The translations under genes and the position numbers were made by a program. The notes under the pieces were generated by a model. That model worked only from the letters and a program-made list of their open reading frames with translations, was not told where the DNA came from and made no database searches. Positions 1 through 6,767 of a stretch of DNA of 14,652 bases are shown here, piece by piece. Source of the stretch: an uncultured Eubacteriales bacterium (GTDB lineage Bacteria; Bacillota; Clostridia; Oscillospirales; Oscillospiraceae); assembly GCA_900550585.1 (NCBI GenBank), contig URST01000055.1, positions 1-14,652 of the forward strand, read 5' to 3'. Position 1 is the stretch's first letter, and the number at the start of each line of letters is the position of its first letter.

Positions 1-80
1 ACACCATCCAGGTCATCTTCATGAAGGCCAACGGCAACCCCCAGACCGGTGTGGATGCAAACGCTTCGGAGAGGCCCTGA
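1..80 (+). CDS. C-terminal end of an unidentified, possibly cell-surface, protein (partial)
   Basis: Only the last 25 codons (from base 3) and a TGA stop at 78-80 are in the window; the start lies upstream. The visible residues read TIQVIFMKANGNPQTGV followed by DANASERP. The first part resembles, from memory, the end of Listeria-Bacteroides-type or Ig-like repeat modules found in clostridial S-layer and surface proteins, but 25 residues are too few to assign a family. This is the only one of the three plus frames that gives a plausible protein end directly before a terminator (106-146), 25 bp beyond the stop. It is convergent with the PfkB kinase gene. Confidence 0.4.
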   Translation, partial: TIQVIFMKANGNPQTGVDANASERP

Positions 81-105
81 ACAGGGTCATGCATGCGGCA
101 TTTTG

Positions 106-146
106 AAAAGAGGATGCCCCGCTCGATGAGCGGGGCATCCTCTTTT
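106..146. terminator. Bidirectional rho-independent terminator
   Basis: A perfect 19-bp inverted repeat: the left arm at 106-124 begins AAAAGAGGATGCC, the loop is GAT (125-127), and the right arm at 128-146 ends CATCCTCTTTT, with one more T at 147. The GC-rich core is flanked by A's on one side and T's on the other, so it can terminate transcription both ways. It lies between the convergent partial gene ending at 80 and the PfkB kinase stop at 163, and would end the four-gene minus-strand operon. Confidence 0.93.
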
Positions 147-162
147 TATCAGACACATCTTT

Positions 163-1095
163 TTATCGGTCATAGCGGGGAATGCTGCTGATCCCGCCGC
201 AGTGCTCCGTGGACAGGCTGGCCTCCGTGCAGGCCGCGGCGGCGATCTGCCGCAGCTGCGCTGCGTCCAGCTCCTCCGGCCGTTTGCCGGTGCGCAGCAG
301 GTGTGCCACGGCGCTGCCCATGAAAATGTCGCCCGCGCCGGTGGTGTCCACCGGGTGCACCGGCGGGCAGTCCACATGACCCGCGCCCTGCCGTCCGGCG
401 TAATAGCAGCCGGCGGCGCCGCAGGTCACGAACACCAGCCCGGCAGGGCAGTCCCGCAGCAGCTTTTCCGCGCCCTCCTGCGGCGGCAGGTCCCACAGGA
501 ACGCCACTTCCTCGTCACTGATCTTCACCACGTCCGCCATGGACAGGCCCCAAAGGATCTCCTGCCGGGCCTGGGACAGGTCTTTCCACAGCGGAACGCG
601 GAGGTTGGGGTCGTAGGTCACCAGCCTGCCCCGGCTCCTGGCGTACTCCGCCGCCCGGCGGGTGGCGTCCCGGGACGGCTCGTCGGTCATGCTCACCGAG
701 CCGAAGTGGAACACCCGCGTCCGGTCGATCAGCGACAGGTCCAGCTCGTCATAGCGCAGCAGCATATCCGCGCCGGGCTTGCGGGCGAAGGAAAAATCCC
801 TGTCGCCGTCGGCATCCAGCGTGACGAAGGCCATTGTGGTGAACGCGGAACCGTCCACCACGATGCCCGCGGTGTCGATACCCGCCTGCGCCGCCGTCTG
901 CCGCAGGAGACGGCCGAAGGCATCGTGCCCCACCTTGGCCAGCAGGGCCGTTTTCATCCCATAGTGTGCCAGCACCGCCAGGAAATTGGCGGGCGCGCCG
1001 CCGGGATGCGCCGCCAGTACCGGATAGCCATCCTTGTCTGTTTCGCGGCAGGTGAAGTCCACCAGAAGCTCGCCGAGCGCAACTGCATCGTACAT
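163..1095 (-). CDS. PfkB-family carbohydrate kinase, fructokinase-like
   Basis: An ATP-dependent cytoplasmic sugar kinase of the ribokinase/PfkB family, probably phosphorylating fructose or a related ketose (inferred from overall resemblance to fructokinases). The 310 residues match the usual family length. The N-terminal strand reads YDAVALGELLVDF. The first PfkB signature region, GGAPANF, is at residues 32-38, VTYDPNLR is at about 159-166, and the second signature, DTTGAGD, is at 250-256; its GAGD forms the anion hole and supplies the catalytic Asp. The start chosen is ATG at 1095, because the upstream in-frame GTG at 1101-1099 runs into the Shine-Dalgarno AGAGGTG (1107-1101), which sits 5 nt before the ATG. 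It follows the histidine kinase stop by 24 bp and is the last gene of the mscS operon. Substrate specificity cannot be read from sequence alone. Confidence 0.9.
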   Translation of the reverse strand: MYDAVALGELLVDFTCRETDKDGYPVLAAHPGGAPANFLAVLAHYGMKTALLAKVGHDAFGRLLRQTAAQAGIDTAGIVVDGSAFTTMAFVTLDADGDRDFSFARKPGADMLLRYDELDLSLIDRTRVFHFGSVSMTDEPSRDATRRAAEYARSRGRLVTYDPNLRVPLWKDLSQARQEILWGLSMADVVKISDEEVAFLWDLPPQEGAEKLLRDCPAGLVFVTCGAAGCYYAGRQGAGHVDCPPVHPVDTTGAGDIFMGSAVAHLLRTGKRPEELDAAQLRQIAAAACTEASLSTEHCGGISSIPRYDR

Positions 1096-1100
1096 ATACA

Positions 1101-1107
1101 CACCTCT
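1101..1107 (-). promoter_or_regulatory. Ribosome binding site of the PfkB kinase
   Basis: AGAGGTG on the minus strand, 5 nt before ATG 1095. It decides the start: a longer reading frame beginning at GTG 1101 would start inside this site. Confidence 0.75.
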
Positions 1108-1119
1108 TATTCTGTCAGA

Positions 1120-3288
1120 TCAGGGCTTTTTCCAGCTTTGCAGGGTCCGCACCAGCACGGCCTGATCCAGCGGCTTTGCCAGATGCTCCGTCATGCCGGC
1201 CTCCCGGGCGCGCTGGCGATCCTCCACAAAGGCGTTGGCCGTCATGGCGATGATGGGCACGCCGGCATCGGGCCGATCCGAGGCACGGATGATGCCGGTG
1301 GCCTGATAGCCGTCCAGCACGGGCATCATCACGTCCATGAGAACGGCGTCGAAGTGTCCGGGCGGCGACGCGCGGAACAGCTCCACCGCCTCCCGGCCGT
1401 CGTGGGCCTCCGTCACCTCCGCCCCGGCGCTTTGCAGCACAAATGCGGCGATCTCCATGTTCAGCTCGTTGTCCTCCGCCAGCAGTATCCGCATACCGCG
1501 CAGAGCATCGGACACAGCCGGCGCCGTCTCCTGCTGCGGCATCTGTCCGCTGCTGTCGATGCGGAAAGGCAGCGTGATGCGGAATGTGGTGCCCTCACCC
1601 TCCCTGCTGGTAAAGTCGATGGTGCCGCCCATCTTGTCCGTCAGCGCCTTGGCAATGGACATACCCAGTCCCGTGCCGTCGTAGGCGGAGCGGGCGGTGC
1701 TGTGCTCCTGGGTAAACGGCTCGAACAGGTGCTTTTGGAACGCCTCGCTCATGCCGATGCCCGTGTCAGCGCAGATAAACTCAAACCAGGCGGTATCCCC
1801 CTCCGTCCGCAGCTCGCGGCAAAGCGCGGTGATGGAGCCATTGTCCTTGTTGTACTTTACAGCGTTGCCGTAAATGTTCATCAGCAGCCTTTTCAGGTGA
1901 ACGGGGCTGCCCAGCAGCGCGGTGTGCTGTACCTTCCGGGGTCTTCTGTCCACCCGAATGCCGCGGGCCGCGGCGGACTGCTCCAGCAGAATGAAAACGG
2001 AATCCAACAGGGCAATGAGGTCGAAGGGCCTCTCCTCCAGCACGATCTCGCCGGATTCCAGCTTGCCCATATCCAGCACCTCGTTGACCAGCTCCATCAG
2101 GAGCCGGGAGCTTTCCCGGATCTTCCGGCGGCATTCGGACTGCTTTTCCGGGTCATCCTTATAGTATTCGCCGATCTCCACCATACCCTGGATGCCGTTG
2201 ATGGGCGTCCGGATATCGTGGCTCATCCGCTGCAGGAACTCCGTTTTGGCGCGGTTGGCGCTCTCCGCCCGGCGGGCAGCCTCTTTCAGCTGTGCCTGAT
2301 ATTCCCGCTCCTGGCGCAGCCGTCTCTCCTGATAGTTCTGGGCCGTTCTTCGCTGCAGCAGCAGCGCCAGCATCAGAAGCACCGCGTAGAGTGTCATGGC
2401 TACCACCGCATTGCGGGCCGTGGTCGTGAAGACGGCCCGCTCCGGCAGGAAAGCGTACACATGGTATGTCCGGCCCCGCTCCACCACGCCGAAGCCCCTG
2501 TACAGCGCAACGCTGTCATGGCTGCGCACAGCGATCATCTCGCCGCTGCGCCCCCGGGCGCCGATCTCCCGCAGGATGGAAACATCCTCCGCCCGCTGTC
2601 CGATAAGGCTGTCGTCATTGGATGTAATGACCGTCGTGCCGTCCGTTACCGCGATGGTGCCGTCCTGCTCCAGCAGATAGCTCTCCCGCAGGTCGGGAAA
2701 GGCCAGTCCGTAGCTTTTGATATAGGGCAAGGGCGTTTCGTAATACACCACCACTGTCCCGGCGGTGTCCATCCGTCCGAAAGCCGCCATATCAATATAG
2801 GAGCCGTCCGGGCAATGGACACGGACTGCATAGATCTTCTGCGGAAAGTCGGCCGTGTTCAGCAGCGCGCCCTTCTCCAGCTCCGGTGCCAGCAGCGCCG
2901 TCACGTCCTCGCCGTTCATGTAGGAACCAGTGATATCTCCATCCCGGTCCAGCAGCAGGATGCCAGTGAGATAGTGATCCAGGGACAGGCCCCGCAGCAG
3001 ATCTTCGTCCGCCGGCCCGCTGAGATACTGGATGTCGCGGGCGGCCTGCTTGGCCTCCTCGATAACACGCATCAGGCTCCGTGTCTCCGACGCTGTGGAG
3101 GACAGGCTGTATGTATCGCACCGGTCGCTGGCATACTCCACCGCATTGGACAGGCGGTCCCGCGCAGTGGTCAGGTCCGCCCGGACGGACAACAGGATCA
3201 CGGTGCTCATCAGCAGCAGGAAGGCCGCTGTGGCCGCAGCGTGGGGAACGGCACGCTCCCGCCGCCTGAGTTTTGCTTCACCGCTCAT
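1120..3288 (-). CDS. Membrane-bound hybrid sensor histidine kinase with C-terminal receiver domain
   Basis: A 722-residue hybrid two-component sensor. In order: a short basic N-terminus; TM1 at about 16-36; an extracytoplasmic sensor region of about 250 residues (37-290) that looks like a double-Cache type but is not certain; TM2 at about 294-312; a charged linker helix (315-350); HisKA with MSHDIRTP and phospho-acceptor His357; HATPase_c with an N-box around NAVKYN (475-480), DTGIGM (508-513) and GTGLGM (538-543); and a receiver domain from about 599 with acidic E605/D606, phospho-acceptor Asp652, Thr683 and Lys705. All catalytic residues are present, so phosphorelay from His to the internal Asp is expected. 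There is no HPt or DNA-binding output, so a separate partner must exist outside the window. The ATG overlaps the stop of the upstream binding-protein frame (ATGA), and its Shine-Dalgarno GGAGGT (3303-3298, 9 nt spacing) lies inside that gene, implying translational coupling. Confidence 0.95.
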   Translation of the reverse strand: MSGEAKLRRRERAVPHAAATAAFLLLMSTVILLSVRADLTTARDRLSNAVEYASDRCDTYSLSSTASETRSLMRVIEEAKQAARDIQYLSGPADEDLLRGLSLDHYLTGILLLDRDGDITGSYMNGEDVTALLAPELEKGALLNTADFPQKIYAVRVHCPDGSYIDMAAFGRMDTAGTVVVYYETPLPYIKSYGLAFPDLRESYLLEQDGTIAVTDGTTVITSNDDSLIGQRAEDVSILREIGARGRSGEMIAVRSHDSVALYRGFGVVERGRTYHVYAFLPERAVFTTTARNAVVAMTLYAVLLMLALLLQRRTAQNYQERRLRQEREYQAQLKEAARRAESANRAKTEFLQRMSHDIRTPINGIQGMVEIGEYYKDDPEKQSECRRKIRESSRLLMELVNEVLDMGKLESGEIVLEERPFDLIALLDSVFILLEQSAAARGIRVDRRPRKVQHTALLGSPVHLKRLLMNIYGNAVKYNKDNGSITALCRELRTEGDTAWFEFICADTGIGMSEAFQKHLFEPFTQEHSTARSAYDGTGLGMSIAKALTDKMGGTIDFTSREGEGTTFRITLPFRIDSSGQMPQQETAPAVSDALRGMRILLAEDNELNMEIAAFVLQSAGAEVTEAHDGREAVELFRASPPGHFDAVLMDVMMPVLDGYQATGIIRASDRPDAGVPIIAMTANAFVEDRQRAREAGMTEHLAKPLDQAVLVRTLQSWKKP

Positions 3289-3297
3289 TGGCCGTCT

Positions 3298-3303
3298 ACC
3301 TCC
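3298..3303 (-). promoter_or_regulatory. Ribosome binding site of the histidine kinase, inside the upstream gene
   Basis: GGAGGT on the minus strand, 9 nt before ATG 3288. It lies in the last codons of the substrate-binding-protein frame, so translation of the kinase is probably coupled to ribosomes reaching the end of that frame. Confidence 0.7.
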
Positions 3304-3970
3304 AGATACGATGCCGCATCCGGCAGATAGCCGCTGATGACGGCCTCCACCGTCCCGTCACGGCGCATGTCCGTCAGAACGGCGTTCAGCGTCCCGTCCA
3401 GCCCCCGTTCATCGTGCAGGTCAAAGGCGGCGCCCAGTCCCACCGTCAGCAGCGGCTGGTCCAGAATGCGCAGCTCCACGCCGTAATCCGCCATGTATTG
3501 CAGGATAGAGGTCTCGTGGGATCCGATGGCATCTACATAGCCCTTGCTGAGAAACGGGTACATCAGCTCCCGGTTCTGCAGAGAGATCAGTTCCCGCAGC
3601 TGCGGCAGTCCATACTCGTCCGGATGCAGGAAAAGTGCCTCCGGTTCAGTGGTAGCATGCACCGCCATCGTTTTGCCCTCCAACTCCGACAAGGAGGTGA
3701 TGTCGCTGTCCGGCATCACCGCAACCACCTGACGGCTGCGCATATACGGCCCGGCCCAGCGGTAGTTCTCCTCCCGCCCGTTCATGCTGAAGCAACACCA
3801 CAGGCAGTCGATATCACCGTCTGCCAGCAGCTCTGCCTTGGCGGTCCAGTCGATGAAGCGGAACTCCGCACGGTAGCCCATGCGGTCAAAGGCCTCCGTG
3901 GCCAGATCGATATCAATGCCCGCAGGTGCGCCGGCAGAGCCGATATAGGCAAAGGGCGGGAATGGATCCA

Positions 3971-3976
3971 CCCCCC
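3971..3976 (-). repeat. Six-G homopolymer at the frameshift site
   Basis: CCCCCC on the plus strand, i.e. GGGGGG on the coding strand, exactly where the lipoprotein signal frame and the binding-domain frame must join. Five G's would give an open gene; six put the reader out of frame. Short mononucleotide runs are sites of slipped-strand mutation and also of sequencing error. Confidence 0.85.
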
Positions 3977-4087
3977 ACCACCAGTGCCGGACGGTCATCG
4001 TCCTGCTGCGCCGTCTCCGGCGCGGCGCCACAGCCGGTCAGCAGGCTGGCCGCCAGCGTCAGCGCCAGCAGCAGGCTCCATACACGT

Positions 4088-4942
4088 TTACTCACCATGC
4101 AGCTCTCCTTTTTGGTGCGGCTGTGAAGGGGGCGCGGACACCACATGCACATTCAGATGGTCATAGGTCATCTCCACACCGTGGGCGGCAAAGGCGGCGC
4201 GGAGGTTCTCGTTCAGCGCGAAATACGCCGCCCAGTAATCCTCCGCCTTTGTCCAGCAGCGGACGGAATACTCGATGGCACTGCTGCCGTAGTCGGTGAG
4301 GTACACCGCCGGGGCAGGCTCCGCCAGCACACCGGGGGTGGCGGCCACCGCCTCACGGCAGGCGGCCTTTACCGTGTCCGTAGGCGCGTCGTAGGACGCC
4401 GTGATCTTCCGCACCACGCGGCGGCGGCCCAGCGCCGTATAGTTGATGATGCGGGAGGAGGACAGCTCCTTGTTGGGCTGCATAACGAACTGGCCGTCAA
4501 ACGTCTCGATCTTCGTGTGGTTCAGCGTGATCTCCCGGACAATGCCGGTGGTGCCGGACACCTCGATCTCATCGCCGATGTTGAAGGGGTGGGACGACAG
4601 GATCACCAGTCCGCCGGCCACGTTGCCCAGAATGTCCTCCGCCGCCAGCGTGACGCCAAGCGTCAGCACCGACACCAGCGCCGTCAGGGACGAGGTGTTC
4701 AGGCCCAGCGCCTCCGCGGTGATGATGCCCGTCAGCAGGTAGAGTACCGCCTTCAGCGCCGTCAGGATGATCTGGCGCAGGCGGTCGTTGAGGCGCTGGA
4801 CGCGGCGCAGCAGGCGCCGGGCCAGCTTCAACAGCAGCCGCGCCGCCACCAGGCAGACCAGCAGCGTCAGAAGCGCCGACAGGATGCGGCTGAGGCTGTA
4901 CCCGCCCAGCGAGGTCTGCAATAGCTTGGAAAGCTCCTCCAT
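4088..4942 (-). CDS. mscS: MscS-family small-conductance mechanosensitive channel
   Basis: A 284-residue inner-membrane channel that opens under membrane tension to release osmolytes during hypo-osmotic shock. Three transmembrane helices are visible at about 17-40, 56-78 and 84-113. The third is the Gly/Ala-rich pore-lining helix, containing LTLGVTLAAEDILGNVAGG. It is followed by the conserved beta-domain PFNIGDEIEVSGTTGIVREI (119-138), then FDGQFVMQPN and a C-terminal alpha/beta region. The start is ATG 4942: GGAGGTG (4954-4948) lies 5 nt upstream and a consensus promoter lies just before that. A longer frame from 4999 would begin in the promoter -35 and is rejected. It is first in the operon, and its last 11 bp overlap the start of the substrate-binding lipoprotein. 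The length is that of the minimal MscS class. Confidence 0.93.
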   Translation of the reverse strand: MEELSKLLQTSLGGYSLSRILSALLTLLVCLVAARLLLKLARRLLRRVQRLNDRLRQIILTALKAVLYLLTGIITAEALGLNTSSLTALVSVLTLGVTLAAEDILGNVAGGLVILSSHPFNIGDEIEVSGTTGIVREITLNHTKIETFDGQFVMQPNKELSSSRIINYTALGRRRVVRKITASYDAPTDTVKAACREAVAATPGVLAEPAPAVYLTDYGSSAIEYSVRCWTKAEDYWAAYFALNENLRAAFAAHGVEMTYDHLNVHVVSAPPSQPHQKGELHGE

Positions 4943-4970
4943 GGAAGCACCTCCCTCCTGTGATGGCACC

Positions 4971-4999
4971 AGTATACCAGCCCCGGAGGCGCTTTGCAA
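4971..4999 (-). promoter_or_regulatory. Sigma-A promoter of the mscS-SBP-kinase-pfkB operon
   Basis: On the minus strand: -35 TTGCAA (4999-4994), a 17-bp spacer and -10 TATACT (4976-4971) preceded by TG one base upstream (TGGTATACT, extended -10). This puts transcription start near 4964, about 22 nt before ATG 4942. Confidence 0.78.
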
Positions 5000-5063
5000 T
5001 TCCCCGCGCCGCCGGAGCGGGAAAAATGTGGGCGCGCCGGGCGTTCCTTGGCAGGGAAACCCA

Positions 5064-5092
5064 TTGACCGGGGAAAAAACTTCCTCTATAAT
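5064..5092 (+). promoter_or_regulatory. Sigma-A promoter of the pyrophosphatase operon
   Basis: -35 TTGACC (5064-5069), a 17-bp spacer and a perfect -10 TATAAT (5087-5092). Start of transcription would be near 5099, giving a leader of about 35 nt before ATG 5135. The local sequence is AT-rich compared with its surroundings. The promoter is divergent from the mscS promoter, with the two -35 boxes about 65 bp apart. Confidence 0.88.
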
Positions 5093-5134
5093 ATAGGGTT
5101 ACAGAAGATATTTTGCGCAAAGGAGCAACTGCGT

Positions 5135-6745
5135 ATGAACGAGATCTATGTCACCGGGCACCGCAACCCGGATACCGACTCCATCGTGGCCGCCATGTCC
5201 TTCGCCGCGCTGAAAAACGCGCTGGGCGAGAAGGAATATGTGGCCGTCCATCTGGGCACCATCAGCGACGAGACAAACCGGATGCTGGAGCGGTTCCACT
5301 TCAACCCGCCCCGCTTCATCCAGAACGTCCGCACCCAGGTGCAGGATCTGGATTTCGACCGGCCGCCCTGCCTGGACGCCTCCGTCACCATGGACCGGGC
5401 GTGGAAGCTCATGCGGGAGCAGAAGATCTCCGCCATCCCCGTGGTCAACGAGGACGGCACGCTGTACGGCATGCTGTCCGCCGGCGACATCGCCACGTTC
5501 AGCCTGAACACCGTGGGCGACCCCCGTGTGGACGACATCCCGCTGTTCAACCTGCTGAGCGTTATCGAGGGGCGGGTCATGGGCGACGGCGGCGACATGG
5601 TGGACAGCGTCAGCGGCTCCGTGTCCATCGCGCTGCCCCAGAACTGCGAGAACCTGCTGTTCGACAGCGCCGACAGCATCGTGCTGTGCGGCAGCCAGCC
5701 GGACATGATCCGCCGGGCGCTGGACAAACAGGTGGCCTGCCTGATCCTGTGCCAGACGGACGTGGAGCCGTCATGGCTGGAAAACGCCGGCAAGACCTGC
5801 GTCATCTCCACGCCGCTGGACGCCAGCCGCGTTCACCGGCTCATCTATCAGGCCACGCCCATCGGGCGGCCCTGCGCCACGGAGGGGCTGATCTCCTTCC
5901 ACATGGACGACTACATCGACGATGTGCGCGAGGTGGTGCTCAAGAGCCGCTACCGCTGCTATCCCGTGCTGGACGACGAGGAAAAGGTCGTCGGCACTTT
6001 GTCCCGCTACCATCTGCTGAAGCCCCGGCGCAAGCGGGTGGTGCTGGTGGACCACAACGAGCTGGCCCAGACCGTGCCCGGCATCGAGCAGGCGGAGATC
6101 CTGGGCATCATCGACCACCACCGTCTGGCAGACATCCAGACCCGGCAGCCCATCTCCGTGCGCAACGAGCCGGTGGGCAGCACCAACACCATCATCACCT
6201 CCATGTATCAGGAGCACGGCGTCACCCCCTCCCCCCACATGGCGGGGCTGATGGCGGCGGCCATCCTGTCCGACACCGTTATGTTCAAGTCCCCCACCTG
6301 CACCAAGCGGGACATCGCCATGGCCGAGCGGCTGGCCCGCATCGCCAAGGTGTCCCTCAGCGATCTGGGGCGGGAGCTGTTCAGCGGCAGCAACGACAGC
6401 AAATCCGCCGAGGAGCTGCTGCGCAGCGACTTCAAGGAGTTCCACATCGCCGAGCAGGTGCTGGGCGTGGGGCAGGTCACCTGCATCGACTCCCAGAGCC
6501 TGCTGGAGCGGAAGGACGAGCTGCTGGACGCCATGCGCAAGGCCCAGAAGGCCAACAGCTACGACATGGTGATCCTGATGCTCACCGACGTTCTGCAGGA
6601 GGGCACCCAGCTGCTGTACATCGGCAGCGACGACACCATCCGCAATGCCTTCGCCGTGGAGCCCAGGGACAACACGGTGTTTCTGCCCGGCGTCATGTCC
6701 CGCAAGAAGCAGGTGGTCCCCATGCTGACCACCCTGTGGGGCTGA
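5135..6745 (+). CDS. ppaC: CBS/DRTGG-domain family II (Mn-dependent) inorganic pyrophosphatase
   Basis: Hydrolyses inorganic pyrophosphate to two phosphates in the cytoplasm, pulling biosynthetic reactions forward. The protein has 536 residues, against about 310 for plain family II enzymes; the excess is a regulatory insert. N-terminal DHH half: GHRNPDTDS gives metal ligands His9, Asp13 and Asp15. Insert: CBS1 (about 75-125), a DRTGG-type region (about 135-235) and CBS2 (about 240-295). The DHH half then resumes with VDHNE (Asp306, His307), IIDHHR (Asp327, His328, His329) and ILSD (Asp380). The C-terminal DHHA2 half ends with the phosphate-binding SRKKQ motif (522-526). Known enzymes of this architecture are inhibited by AMP/ADP and activated by ATP or diadenosine polyphosphates through the CBS pair; this is inferred here. 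The start is ATG 5135, with AAAGGAG (5119-5125) 9 nt upstream. The frame is open further upstream, but that stretch contains the promoter. The symbol is borrowed from the Bacillus enzyme. Confidence 0.95.
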   Translation: MNEIYVTGHRNPDTDSIVAAMSFAALKNALGEKEYVAVHLGTISDETNRMLERFHFNPPRFIQNVRTQVQDLDFDRPPCLDASVTMDRAWKLMREQKISAIPVVNEDGTLYGMLSAGDIATFSLNTVGDPRVDDIPLFNLLSVIEGRVMGDGGDMVDSVSGSVSIALPQNCENLLFDSADSIVLCGSQPDMIRRALDKQVACLILCQTDVEPSWLENAGKTCVISTPLDASRVHRLIYQATPIGRPCATEGLISFHMDDYIDDVREVVLKSRYRCYPVLDDEEKVVGTLSRYHLLKPRRKRVVLVDHNELAQTVPGIEQAEILGIIDHHRLADIQTRQPISVRNEPVGSTNTIITSMYQEHGVTPSPHMAGLMAAAILSDTVMFKSPTCTKRDIAMAERLARIAKVSLSDLGRELFSGSNDSKSAEELLRSDFKEFHIAEQVLGVGQVTCIDSQSLLERKDELLDAMRKAQKANSYDMVILMLTDVLQEGTQLLYIGSDDTIRNAFAVEPRDNTVFLPGVMSRKKQVVPMLTTLWG

Positions 6746-6767
6746 TGCGCCGCCGGAGGGAACGTTT

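Larger units (their letters stand above)
3285..4098 (-). pseudogene. Amino-acid-type substrate-binding lipoprotein (SBP_bac_3-like), frameshifted at a six-G run
   Basis: An extracellular ligand-binding protein of the family 3 (polar amino acid/EvgS-type) class, split between two frames. The first frame starts at ATG 4098 with AAGGAG 6 nt upstream (4110-4105). It encodes a clear lipoprotein signal peptide: K4/R5, a hydrophobic core, and lipobox LLTGC with lipidated Cys23. It runs to PALVVG, then reads nonsense to a stop at 3913 (61 residues). The binding domain continues in another frame from VDPFPPFAYIG to the stop at 3285. Typical motifs include GIDIDLATEAF, the DWTAKAELLADGDIDC segment, LEGKTMAVHATTEPE and a late DGTVEAVI. 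Removing one G from the run at 3976-3971 joins LVVG directly to VDPFPPFAY and gives a continuous 270-residue protein, a normal length for the family. No permease or ATPase is adjacent, whereas a sensor kinase is, so a sensing role is more likely than uptake. It could be a true pseudogene, a phase-off allele or a sequence error. Confidence 0.85.

Noticed and set aside
202..3330. Plus-strand open frame of 1042 residues opposite the sugar kinase and histidine kinase
   Set aside because: Runs across the gap between two well-supported minus-strand genes; His/Arg/Gln-rich composition and no motifs.
3985..4031. Start of the binding protein at 4031 (MAPRRRRRSR...)
   Set aside because: Arg-rich nonsense read from the wrong frame of the lipoprotein signal region; it removes the signal peptide needed by an extracellular binding protein.
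4940..4999. Longer MscS start at 4999
   Set aside because: The extension would begin at the promoter -35 and include the -10; ATG 4942 has a strong ribosome site 5 nt upstream and starts at the family's usual position.
4994..5134. N-terminal extension of the pyrophosphatase upstream of 5135
   Set aside because: It covers the promoter, and ATG 5135 has AAAGGAG 9 nt upstream and begins right at the conserved DHH strand.
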